Source: Acidobacteriaceae bacterium (GTDB taxonomy: Bacteria; Acidobacteriota; Terriglobia; Terriglobales; Acidobacteriaceae). Taken from it: a stretch of DNA of 64,000 nucleotides. Location: assembly GCA_025350325.1 (NCBI GenBank), contig JANXYB010000132.1, positions 1 through 64,000 of the forward strand. The letters run 5' to 3'. Below are positions 45,307-53,900 of this stretch, piece by piece (position 1 is the first letter of the stretch; every line of letters starts with the position of its first letter). Under the pieces are notes generated by a model. It worked only from the letters and a program-made list of their open reading frames with translations. It was not told where the DNA came from and made no database searches. The translations under genes were made by a program, and so were the position numbers.

Positions 45307-46836
45307 ATGGCAAGCTTTTATATCCCTCTTACCGGTCTAAATGCGGACTCGACTGCATTGAACACCATCGCTAATAATCTCTCAAATATGAATACCACCG
45401 GCTTCAAATCTCAGTCGGTCAACTTCTCCGATCTCTTTTATCAGCAAGTAGGTTCTGCTGGTTCCGGTGATCCGATTCAGCGCGGCTCTGGCACACAGGT
45501 TTCTTCAATTGAGACCGACTTTTCTAACGGCTCGCCTAACACCACTAACGTGGATACAGATGTGGCGTTGCAGGGTAATGGATTTTTTGTTGTCAACGAT
45601 GGCGGCACGAATCTTCTGACCCGCGCCGGGAATTTTTCGTTGGACACGAACGGCAATTTAATTACTGCCAATGGGCTTGGCGTGATGGGCTACCCGGCCA
45701 CCAAGGGTGTGGTCGATACCAACGCGCCATTGACTGCCATTCACATTCCTGAGGGCGAAATTGAACCGCCCAGTGCGACCACAAGTTTTGGGATGACGGC
45801 TACTCTCGATTCAGCTGCAGATGTGGGGAGCAGCATTGCCGGGAAGGTGCAGGTGTACGACTCGCTGGGCAGCCATTACCAGGCGACGGTGACATACATT
45901 AAGACTGGCATCAATGCCTGGTCCTACAACGTCAGCATGCCCGACACGCTCCCGGCAAATTCGAGCACTACAGCCGGTGTCACCAAAGTGACGTACAGTT
46001 TCGGCTCAGGCGGCACCGCGACGGTTGACTCTGGGACGAATTTGACCATCACCGGAGCAAATGCCAGCGGCATGTCCACTACGATTACAGCCCCTGCGGT
46101 TACGCCAAACGAGTCAGCGGCAACCTACGCAGCCGACCTTACTACAGCACTGGCGAACGCCGGAATTCCGAATGTAACGGTGGCAGTCTCAGCCGGCGGG
46201 CAACTTACGATTACCGGCACTGGCATATCGACTAACGGAAGCGTGATTCAGGACCCGGCGGCATCGGCGAACGCCTCAGGGTCATTAAGCTTTGACTCGA
46301 GCGGCAATTTGACCAGCCCGGCCACAAACGTGACGGGCATCTCCTTTGCCGGTCTCTCCGATGGTGCGGCAAACATGAACCTCACCTGGGATCTGTTTGG
46401 AACTAGCGGTACCGGAAACCTGAGCCAGGTGAATCAAACCTCTGCCGTGTCAAACACCGCGCAAGATGGCCACGCAAGCGGCGGCTATAGAGAATTCAAC
46501 ATCTCGTCAGACGGCACGGTCACGGCCACGTTTACGAATGGAAACAAACTGAATGTGGGGCAATTGGCCCTCGGAAACGTAGCCAATTTGCAGGGACTGC
46601 AGCATATGGGGAATGGCGACTACGCGACCACTCTGGCCAGCGGCGCAGCGACCATAGGTGTCTCCGGCACGGCAGGTCTGGGCACGATGCAAGACAAGGC
46701 TCTGGAGGCATCGAATGTAAATATCAGTGCAGAATTTGCTGCACTGATCATCGCGCAGCGCGCATTCGAGGCTAATTCAAAGGCGGTAACAACCTTCGAC
46801 ACAGTGACGCAGGAAACCATTAACATGATTCACTAA
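45307..46836 (+). CDS. flgE: flagellar hook protein FlgE
   Basis: The hook subunit, 509 residues. N-terminal rod/hook motif: SFYIPLTGLNADSTALNTIANNLSNMNTTGFKSQ. C-terminal motif: EASNVNISAEFAALIIAQRAFEANSKAVTTFDTVTQETINMI. The central part is Thr/Ser/Gly-rich and variable, as usual for surface-exposed hook domains. AGGAGA lies just before the ATG. Last flagellar gene in the window; flgF, flgG, fliM and fliN are absent. Confidence 0.96.
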   Translation: MASFYIPLTGLNADSTALNTIANNLSNMNTTGFKSQSVNFSDLFYQQVGSAGSGDPIQRGSGTQVSSIETDFSNGSPNTTNVDTDVALQGNGFFVVNDGGTNLLTRAGNFSLDTNGNLITANGLGVMGYPATKGVVDTNAPLTAIHIPEGEIEPPSATTSFGMTATLDSAADVGSSIAGKVQVYDSLGSHYQATVTYIKTGINAWSYNVSMPDTLPANSSTTAGVTKVTYSFGSGGTATVDSGTNLTITGANASGMSTTITAPAVTPNESAATYAADLTTALANAGIPNVTVAVSAGGQLTITGTGISTNGSVIQDPAASANASGSLSFDSSGNLTSPATNVTGISFAGLSDGAANMNLTWDLFGTSGTGNLSQVNQTSAVSNTAQDGHASGGYREFNISSDGTVTATFTNGNKLNVGQLALGNVANLQGLQHMGNGDYATTLASGAATIGVSGTAGLGTMQDKALEASNVNISAEFAALIIAQRAFEANSKAVTTFDTVTQETINMIH

Positions 46837-47604
46837 ACGGGGCATGATTGATTCAACGGGACGCACTTTGGCAACCAAAGGACATGCAATCTGCGGACAA
46901 TTGCAAAACGTGTCGATTGAAAACCGCCAAGGTCGTACGCGGGATGGACAACGTTGGGCAAATAACTCGAGACGCAGAACAACCCCGCCAGAGAGTCCGA
47001 TCTGGCGGGTACTTGTGTCAGGGTATTGTTTTGTCTTGCCAAAGTTGAGAATGGCCTGAGCCGGGCCTTCAGAAGTTTCATCAATGCAGGGTGAGGATCT
47101 TACGCCTCGTCATTGGTCAATTCCAATAATCACGAACATTGCTCAGAAGGAACGTCCTGAGCTTTGTCGAGCCAAGAATCTCCGTGGTTTAGAGTCTTAG
47201 CCGATCTTATTTCGCTCATGAATTGCGAGAACAAACCTTCATTTGCGATGCGGCGTCTCATTCGCTACACAAATTAATTGACTTTTCATGAATTAGCGAT
47301 AAACTTGCCACGCTGTGATGCGGCTATTGGCAGAGAATATTCCTTGCGAATGCTTTTGGAATTCAGTGGAACGAGGATGGGCCGGCTCAGCCGTTCAATT
47401 TGCTTAATCTGTCAGGAAGATCTGTTTTTTGCACGAATCACGGACACTGGCAGATAAGCTTGCCGATTCTTCTCCCCCTCGGATCTAAAAGTCTTAGAGC
47501 TTAACAATCTACTGTTTTTTAGGGATGCCGGCCATGTCGGTCCTCCATCCTTGAAACGGTTGTGTGCCTAAGGACACTCTTAGAAGGTCCTTGCTGGTGG
47601 TTCG
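46837..47604 (+). other. intergenic region after the flagellar operon
   Basis: A 768-base gap, the longest in the window. It holds the hairpin at 46984-47009. A possible promoter is TTGACT (47278-47283) and TAAACT (47300-47305), 16 bases apart, but it is 300 bases from the next gene. The part after 47100 is more AT-rich than its neighbours. Short open frames at 46844-47059 resemble no family. It marks the border between the flagellar and protease-cluster regions. Confidence 0.4.
46984..47009 (+). terminator. possible terminator of the flagellar operon
   Basis: CCCGCCAGA (46984-46992) pairs perfectly with TCTGGCGGG (47001-47009) over an 8-base loop, 147 bases after the flgE stop. The downstream sequence is only moderately T-rich. 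Confidence 0.5.
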
Positions 47605-48615
47605 ATGACAAGCTGTGGCGATTCGCAAGCGCTCGATAAGTTGATCGGTAGAGCGCCGGGTTTTGAAAAAGTTCTTCGCACGCTGCCAGGTGTTGCGAAG
47701 AGCGACGCGACGTTGCTGCTGCTAGGCGAGACGGGAACCGGCAAGGAACTTGCAGCTCGCGCCATCCATTATTTGAGCCCCCGCGCCGCGTATCCGTTTG
47801 TGGCAGTCAATTCTGGTTCGTTGCCAGACTCGCTTCTTGAGGAAGAGCTTTTCGGACATGAACGGGGCGCTTATACCGACGCTCACAAACGTCGGGCGGG
47901 CCTGGTTGCGCAAGCCGATAAGGGAACTCTGTTCCTGGATGAGATCGACGCACTTGGATCTAAAGGGCAGGTTTGCCTGCTGCGGCTTCTGCAGGAAAAA
48001 ACCTACCGCAGTATTGGCTCCTGTGTTGAGTCCAAAGCGGATGTTCGCATCATCACGGCCACCAACGCTCCTCTCGAGGAGTTGATTGAACGTAAGTGCT
48101 TGAGAGCGGATTTGTATTACAGAATCTGCATATTGCGTGTCGTAATGCCGCCACTGCGTGAGCGCGTTCAAGACATCCTTCCGCTGACAGAACACTTTAT
48201 CCGTAAGCATTCGCCGCCGGAACGTGGATTTGTCGCCGTTTCACAGGATGCGGGGCAGAAGCTTTGCCAGTACGCATGGCCGGGTAATATTCGGGAACTC
48301 GAGAACGCTACGATACGCGCGCTTTGCGCAACGGAAAGTAACGTGCTCAGGGCGGAAGAATTCGAGTTGGCAGGAGACCACGTTACTACGGGCGCGAAGC
48401 CGGAGCAGTTGCCTCTTTCCAATTTCAAACAAATGAAGCGGCAGGCAGTAGACGCTTTCGAACGACATTATCTTGAACGCCTTATGTGTGACCACGTCGG
48501 AAATGTAAGCCGCGCCGCCAAGTATGCCGGCAAGGAACGCCGCGACCTTGGCAAGCTACTTAAAAAACACGGACTCGATCCGCGGCTCTTTTTCGAACAG
48601 CGGTGTAGTGGGTGA
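47605..48615 (+). CDS. sigma54-activator-like AAA+ protein with altered GAFTGA loop
   Basis: The 336 residues form an AAA+ domain followed by a short Fis-like HTH. Walker A is GETGTGKEL, Walker B is GTLFLDEIDAL, the arginine region is LRADLYYRICILRV and the domain closes with WPGNIRELENATIRAL. The sigma54-contact loop reads GAYTDA at 88-93 instead of GAFTGA, so normal sigma54 activation is doubtful. The HTH (about 290-325) includes VGNVSRAAKYAGKERRDLGKLLKKHGL. There is no N-terminal sensor domain. It lies before the protease cluster and may control it; this is inferred from position only. Confidence 0.88.
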   Translation: MTSCGDSQALDKLIGRAPGFEKVLRTLPGVAKSDATLLLLGETGTGKELAARAIHYLSPRAAYPFVAVNSGSLPDSLLEEELFGHERGAYTDAHKRRAGLVAQADKGTLFLDEIDALGSKGQVCLLRLLQEKTYRSIGSCVESKADVRIITATNAPLEELIERKCLRADLYYRICILRVVMPPLRERVQDILPLTEHFIRKHSPPERGFVAVSQDAGQKLCQYAWPGNIRELENATIRALCATESNVLRAEEFELAGDHVTTGAKPEQLPLSNFKQMKRQAVDAFERHYLERLMCDHVGNVSRAAKYAGKERRDLGKLLKKHGLDPRLFFEQRCSG

Positions 48616-48789
48616 ATTTATCCCCATCCCGGGCCAAAATGCACCCATCCTAAAACGTCTCGAAACTTCAATTGGAACCTTAGACCGGGTGTTCGCCCAC
48701 CCAGCAAGATTTGCTGACCTCCGCAAATCGTTGAGTTTGCTGTGCATTTTAATTGGTTATTTGATTGCTATAGATAAAGCGGCACAAGT

Positions 48790-49077
48790 GTGGAACATCA
48801 TTCTCTATTTGTTCATAAGAAACCCGAGGAAGATGAACTGGCCGCAGTGGTCATGGAATATTTGCGGGAGCATCCCGACGCAATGGACACAGCCGAAGGG
48901 ATAGCGGACTTCTGGTTTGATCGCAGTCTCGTCAAGGTTGAGTTACGCAGGCTCATGAAAGTCCTGGATACCCTTGTGCAGTTAGGTCTGCTTCTGGAAG
49001 TCAGGAAAATCGATGGTGCGCTTTACAGGCTAAATTCCGCTGGCTGTAAATCAGCAGGCGAACACGAGATTCATTAG
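48790..49077 (+). CDS. small winged-helix-like protein
   Basis: The 95 residues are not assigned to a named family. The predicted shape is a winged helix: AAVVMEYLREHPDAMDTAEGIADFWFDRSLVKVELRRLMKVLDTLVQLGLLLEVRK covers three helices and a wing, starting near residue 17. The start is GTG without a clear ribosome-binding site. It ends 16 bases before the large protease fusion, so it may be the cluster's regulator or a partner. It has no visible enzyme motif. Confidence 0.65.
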   Translation: MEHHSLFVHKKPEEDELAAVVMEYLREHPDAMDTAEGIADFWFDRSLVKVELRRLMKVLDTLVQLGLLLEVRKIDGALYRLNSAGCKSAGEHEIH

Positions 49078-49093
49078 CAACGATGGAGGTCTA

Positions 49094-52000
49094 GTGCCAA
49101 GTTCAATCCGATCCAACCGTCCCGATCTTAGTGAGCGCTTCCCAGTCGCTGGTTTAACCGTCAGGACCGCTCCTGGCCAGGGTTACTTTGAAGTTGCGGT
49201 GGCGAGCGATCCCAAGTTGTTTGACGCTGCCCATCGCGGCGATCGCAGCGCCACCAACTTCTATTCCAGCCGTGCAGCGGGAATCTTACCGGCTAACCAT
49301 GGAGAGGCGGTTTACCTGCTTCCCACAAATGCACTGTCACGATTCGCTGGGAGTGAGCGACTTTACTATGCTCTCGCTACATTCTCAGACCGCGATCGCG
49401 GCAACCCTGAGATTGTCAGAGTGCCCCCCGAGATCGCTCCCTTCATTCATATTGCGAAGACATTCACCGGGCGCGCGCGGGCTATCAACGGCGTGGCGAA
49501 TGTGCGCGGCGGGCTCACTGGCGATCACTATGGTGCGTCTTCCGATTCACTTATCTGGGCAGGCGACACGATGGAAGCGGGCACATCGCAGCCGGTGGCA
49601 ATCAAAAGCGCTCAACAAAACGGATCGTCGATGAACGGCAGCGACAAGTCAAGGCCCGGAGCGATGAAGGCCTCGGCGGCGGCGCTTGCCGAATACGACG
49701 ACGGTCTCGGACCGATGGATTACGCGCAGTCTGACCAAGACGCGGACGATGGTCCTGGTATCGAGGGCCCAATTCCCGATCAGGCGGTCATGGGACAGGC
49801 GCAAGGTTACTCGCGGCCCTTTGTTGCGGCAGAGTATCCGCAAGCTAGTCGATTCGTACCTGCGGCGGCGACAAACTTCCGAGCAGGGACGGGAGTTCGC
49901 ACCATCAATCGGATAGTCATTCATATAACGGATGGCGGCCGTAACATCGACGGCCCCATCAGTTGGTTCCAGAATCCCCAGGCCCGTGTCAGCGCTCATT
50001 ATGTCGTAGGGCAGGACGGCGAGGTCGTGCAGATGGTGCACCACAATGACATCGCTTATCATGCCAATTCGGCGAACCGCGACAGCATCGGCATAGAGCA
50101 TGTTGCCAACGTGCATGGATTGATGCCGACGGAGGCGGAGTACAGTGCGTCCGCCGCCCTCGTCAATTGGCTGTGCAACCAGTTCAATCTTCCTATGGAT
50201 CGCACCCACGTTCTGGGCCACTCCGAGGCTGACCCGCACACGACGCACACGGATTGCCCGAATTCAGTGTGGAACTGGGACTACTACATGAGCATGGTAT
50301 CGAGCGGCACTAGCCAGCCGATGCCGACTGCGTCGAGCCTTGCCTACGACCAGCGAACGTCGAAAGCTAAAAATGGTCATCAAAAAAACAAGGGTTATGG
50401 AGCACGGCCGCTCGCCGAAGTTGCACCGCTCGATGCGCCTACCGATCCGGCTGCCCTCGCAGCTTTTATGAAGGACTGGCAGAGTCGGCGTCAGGCCTGG
50501 GCCGCAGGTGTGCCCGATACCAGCCTCTTTCCTTTCTCTGCAATTTGCCAGTTGCGTATCGATCCGACCGATAGCGGATACGGCCAGGGTACGGGCTTTT
50601 ACATTGCGCCTGATCGCGTCCTCACGTGCGCGCACAACTGCCATGGAGCCAGTTCGATCACTGTCATTCCGGGCAAGAACGACAGGGTGACCCCTTCAGA
50701 ACCCTACGGTTCGTTTACGGTGCAGTCACGTCAGTGGACCATTCATCCTCAGTACAATCACGACGCGCCCGGCCAAGATCGTGAAGACTTCGACCTTGCC
50801 GTTATTCAGGTAACCACTCCGCCTCCGAATGGCGCCTATTTCGATTTTCTTGAGGAGCTCAATCAGTCGCGTCCCAGTCCCATCATGGTGTGCGGCTATG
50901 CGGCCAGCAATGTGGACCGCGACCGTCAGCATCTCGACGCCGACATGATCCGCCAGGTCACTGACAATCGCATCCAGTACAACATTCAAACCACTCCGGG
51001 AAATAGTGGCTCTCCTGTTTTCTACATTGAAGTCTGGGAAGACGATACGGCGCGGGCATCGGTACAGGAGACCCGCCTGGTCGGTGTGCACGTCTCGAAT
51101 TTCGACCCGACACTCAATCAGGCTTGCCGGCTTACGCAGGACAAGATTTCGTGGATCCGCTCGGTGGGATCAACCACAGGCAGTGGTGTCACGCAGTCGC
51201 TTGGCGCGCTCGGCAAGAAGCCAGTATCGCGCCCAATGCCGTCAAAATCGATGAATGGCAATGGCAAGTCTGCTAAGCCTGCGGGCACCCTCGCCTACAA
51301 CATTATTCGCCCAACCTATACGCCTGGTGATCCGGAAGAAGCGAAACGGTTCATGGCGCAATGGGCAGCCCGCCGCGAGCGTTGGCGTGCCGGTGTCCAG
51401 GACACTACCATCTTTCCGCACTCGGCAATTTGCCAGCTCAGGACAACCACGCCCAATGGCAACTTCCTCGGGACGGGCGCCTACATCGATCGTGATCTCA
51501 TCTTGACCTGCGCCCACGTTTGCGATGGAGCAACCTCGATCACAGTCATTCCCGGCAAGAACGACCTCGCCAATCCCGCTGAGCCTTTCTCGTCTTTTTC
51601 GGTTGACTCGACGGCATGGACCACTCATCCCCAATACAATTCGCGTGCCGCCGGGCTGTCTTCTCACGACTTCGACCTGGCCGTAATCCGCGTCCCCACG
51701 GGGCCGCCAAATGGACTCTACTTCAGCACGCTTGAGGAACTGCTGGTTTCGCAGAGCAGCCCCATCATGGTCTGCGGTTATGCAGCGGAATCGGTCAGCC
51801 AGGATCGTCAGCATCTCGACGGCGATCAGATTCAGAGTGTGCAGGACGAGCGCTTCAGCTATGACATTCAAACCGAGGGCGGCAGCAGCGGTTCGCCGAT
51901 CTTCTACCTAGTCGGCTGGGAGGACGATCAAGCCAGGGTATCGCGACAAGAGCTGCGCATCATCGGCGTTCACACCAATCTCGGTGTGAATGCAGATGGA

Positions 52001-52714
52001 ACTATATCGAGCACCGAAAACGGAGGCTGCCGTCTGACCCAGACAAAGATTCAGTGGATCGATGGCTTCAGGACCGCGCGTTCGCAGTCGCTGGGCTATA
52101 AGAATGGCAAGCGCAGTACCACTCTTGCGGCTGAGGTTTTTGCCGACCCCGATGTGCAACGCATGCGCAGCACCATCACTGCGAATGCGTCTCGGCGGGG
52201 TGCCGCTCCGCCCGACAACCTGGTTGTCTTGAAGGCCGGACTGCAAAGTTTATATGGCGCCGCTCTGCAGCAAGCGAATGGAACTGCACGGCCGCTGGGC
52301 GACTCTATGGAAGAGGTGATGGCTGCGCTTGTGAGCATGAACCTCGCGGCTCCGGAGCAGGATTTTGATTTCGTCGATCAGGATGGAGCGCCGACCCGCG
52401 GGAGCACACGCCCAGAGCATCTTGAGACTTCTGTCGAAGACTGGATCATGAGCCACGGAGTTACCGGCGGGTGGCGCTGTTTCGGGCTCACGCTGCTGGA
52501 TGGCTACCATAACGTGATTCTCGCGCTGGCCTTCAATGGCGCTAATAATCCCGCGACCAAGCTCTACTGGCTTGACCAGATTCATGGTGGGTTCGACGAC
52601 GTGACACGATCTTGCGACACGCGCATAACGGCGCATACGCAGAATTGGTGGGACCCGCTGGAGCAGGCGCAAAAGGTCAGCACCAAGGTGTCTGTGTGGC
52701 CGTTGAATCCTTAA
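49094..52714 (+). CDS. peptidoglycan-recognition amidase fused to two trypsin-like protease domains
   Basis: A 1206-residue protein. Residues 1-140: N-terminal domain of unknown type (SERFPVAGLTVRTAPGQGYFEVAVASD). Residues 140-250: linker. About 255-410: amidase_2/PGRP domain with zinc ligands His277 (IVIHITDG), His376 (HVLGHSEAD) and Cys388 (HTDCPN), expected to cut MurNAc-L-alanine bonds. About 480-695: trypsin-like domain 1 with His514 (TCAHNC), Asp567 (EDFDLAV) and Ser638 (GNSGSP). About 775-1010: trypsin-like domain 2 with His808 (TCAHVC), Asp861 (HDFDLAV) and Ser932 (GSSGSP). The two protease domains are clearly duplicates. About 1090-1206: C-terminal domain of unknown type, Trp-rich (WRCFGLTLLDGYH, YWLDQIHGG, TQNWWDPLEQ). 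No signal peptide or membrane helix is visible. The start is GTG after GGAGG. Confidence 0.88.
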   Translation: MPSSIRSNRPDLSERFPVAGLTVRTAPGQGYFEVAVASDPKLFDAAHRGDRSATNFYSSRAAGILPANHGEAVYLLPTNALSRFAGSERLYYALATFSDRDRGNPEIVRVPPEIAPFIHIAKTFTGRARAINGVANVRGGLTGDHYGASSDSLIWAGDTMEAGTSQPVAIKSAQQNGSSMNGSDKSRPGAMKASAAALAEYDDGLGPMDYAQSDQDADDGPGIEGPIPDQAVMGQAQGYSRPFVAAEYPQASRFVPAAATNFRAGTGVRTINRIVIHITDGGRNIDGPISWFQNPQARVSAHYVVGQDGEVVQMVHHNDIAYHANSANRDSIGIEHVANVHGLMPTEAEYSASAALVNWLCNQFNLPMDRTHVLGHSEADPHTTHTDCPNSVWNWDYYMSMVSSGTSQPMPTASSLAYDQRTSKAKNGHQKNKGYGARPLAEVAPLDAPTDPAALAAFMKDWQSRRQAWAAGVPDTSLFPFSAICQLRIDPTDSGYGQGTGFYIAPDRVLTCAHNCHGASSITVIPGKNDRVTPSEPYGSFTVQSRQWTIHPQYNHDAPGQDREDFDLAVIQVTTPPPNGAYFDFLEELNQSRPSPIMVCGYAASNVDRDRQHLDADMIRQVTDNRIQYNIQTTPGNSGSPVFYIEVWEDDTARASVQETRLVGVHVSNFDPTLNQACRLTQDKISWIRSVGSTTGSGVTQSLGALGKKPVSRPMPSKSMNGNGKSAKPAGTLAYNIIRPTYTPGDPEEAKRFMAQWAARRERWRAGVQDTTIFPHSAICQLRTTTPNGNFLGTGAYIDRDLILTCAHVCDGATSITVIPGKNDLANPAEPFSSFSVDSTAWTTHPQYNSRAAGLSSHDFDLAVIRVPTGPPNGLYFSTLEELLVSQSSPIMVCGYAAESVSQDRQHLDGDQIQSVQDERFSYDIQTEGGSSGSPIFYLVGWEDDQARVSRQELRIIGVHTNLGVNADGTISSTENGGCRLTQTKIQWIDGFRTARSQSLGYKNGKRSTTLAAEVFADPDVQRMRSTITANASRRGAAPPDNLVVLKAGLQSLYGAALQQANGTARPLGDSMEEVMAALVSMNLAAPEQDFDFVDQDGAPTRGSTRPEHLETSVEDWIMSHGVTGGWRCFGLTLLDGYHNVILALAFNGANNPATKLYWLDQIHGGFDDVTRSCDTRITAHTQNWWDPLEQAQKVSTKVSVWPLNP

Positions 52715-52775
52715 AAACACGCTCGGATAAAAATCGCGGATGAATGGGCGCGACGAACCAAGCCAGGAGGACGAA

Positions 52776-53894
52776 ATGCCAGTCGGCAACACGAACGGCA
52801 GCATGATAAACGCAGGACCGAGTGTAAAAACCGACAAAAGGAAAGGCGCTGCATTTGCAGTTGCGCCCGCCGTCGCCAGGGGTCGTTACCCAATGCCGAT
52901 CGCAAGCGCCGCCACGCAGACATTGGGCTCGGTCGATCCGCCGCAGGCCACCGGTCGCTATCCCTCACCCGTATGGGCTACTGCCAAGGCTTCGAGTCTT
53001 GCTAGCAGCGACGACATTCTCAATCTGAAAGAAGCGGACTATCAAGAAGAGCTGGGAAGTTCGCCGCTGCCGCAGATCGCCGGCCAGGCAGGGACTACTG
53101 AAGTCGACAATCGCGAGATATACCAGATCATTCGCGAAGTGGCTCTACCGCACTCGGGTAAAGACCTCTACTCCGCGCTGCAAGCGCAGGATGGCTTCGG
53201 CCTGTGCTATGGCCTTGTGCTCTTTTCGCAAGCCTCAGGCCACCTCGGCAAAGTGCTCGAGTTGATGCGGTCACGGGATGCGTCGACATTTCAGCAGCTA
53301 CTTGGTTCAGCTTCAGATGAACTGGTCGCGACCACCACCGCCTCAACTTGGGAGGAGCGGCTGCGTCCGGTGCAGGGAGACAATCTCTGGAGTGACAAGT
53401 GGCAGGCACGTTTCAAAGCCGCCGGCGACGTCCCGGCATTTCAGGCTGCGCAAAATGAAGCCGCAATCGAGAGTCAGTTCAGGCCCATGCTCAATATCGC
53501 AGGACAGCTTGGCCTGGATACGGACAGAACCCTCGCCATGGCCTACGACCGCGTGATCACGCGCGGTCTCGGCGGCGGACTGCGCTGGATTATGGAAGTG
53601 GCCGGTCCGCTTCGTGATCTAGCTCAACAATCCTTCGCTCTCAACTTTTTAGGCTTTCCTAATCTGCGGTCCTTCCAGAATGCTGCAGGATTGGAAACCA
53701 CCGGTAGCCTTAATCCCGAAACCTATGGGGCAATCGTCGCGTCGCTCCGCCAGAATGGTTGCCCCATGCCTTCCGCGCAAGACTTTACAGGACGCATGAT
53801 ATCCGCTGCTTCCGGCGCCGTTCGTACTCGTCTGCTTCGGCTGAGGGATTCGACAGTTTTGCAGGACGTCCACTATGTGATCGACGGGGATTAG
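52776..53894 (+). CDS. unknown protein with probable peptidoglycan-binding C-terminus and lysozyme-like core
   Basis: The 372-residue product has a disordered start (1-85), then a helical domain (about 95-265) and a segment at about 285-325 (LGFPNLRSFQNAAGLETTGSLNPETYGAIVASL) that resembles the peptidoglycan_binding_1 fold. The helical domain (DGFGLCYGLVLFSQASGHLGKVLELM; WQARFKAAGDVPAFQAAQNEAA; LGLDTDRTLAMAYDRVITRGLGGGLRWIM) has the look of a chitosanase/lysozyme-superfamily hydrolase, but I cannot confirm it or name its catalytic residues. AGGAGG lies 5 bases before ATG 52776, which decides the start over an upstream ATG at 52740. Confidence 0.65.
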   Translation: MPVGNTNGSMINAGPSVKTDKRKGAAFAVAPAVARGRYPMPIASAATQTLGSVDPPQATGRYPSPVWATAKASSLASSDDILNLKEADYQEELGSSPLPQIAGQAGTTEVDNREIYQIIREVALPHSGKDLYSALQAQDGFGLCYGLVLFSQASGHLGKVLELMRSRDASTFQQLLGSASDELVATTTASTWEERLRPVQGDNLWSDKWQARFKAAGDVPAFQAAQNEAAIESQFRPMLNIAGQLGLDTDRTLAMAYDRVITRGLGGGLRWIMEVAGPLRDLAQQSFALNFLGFPNLRSFQNAAGLETTGSLNPETYGAIVASLRQNGCPMPSAQDFTGRMISAASGAVRTRLLRLRDSTVLQDVHYVIDGD

Positions 53895-53900
53895 AAACCT

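Noticed and set aside
46844-47059. Open frames just after flgE
   Set aside because: They pass through the hairpin at 46984-47009 and have no protein-like features.
47445-47465. sigma54-type promoter (CTGGCAGATAAGCTTGCC) ahead of the second activator
   Set aside because: The GG and GC elements are 11 bases apart instead of 10, and the next gene begins about 150 bases away.
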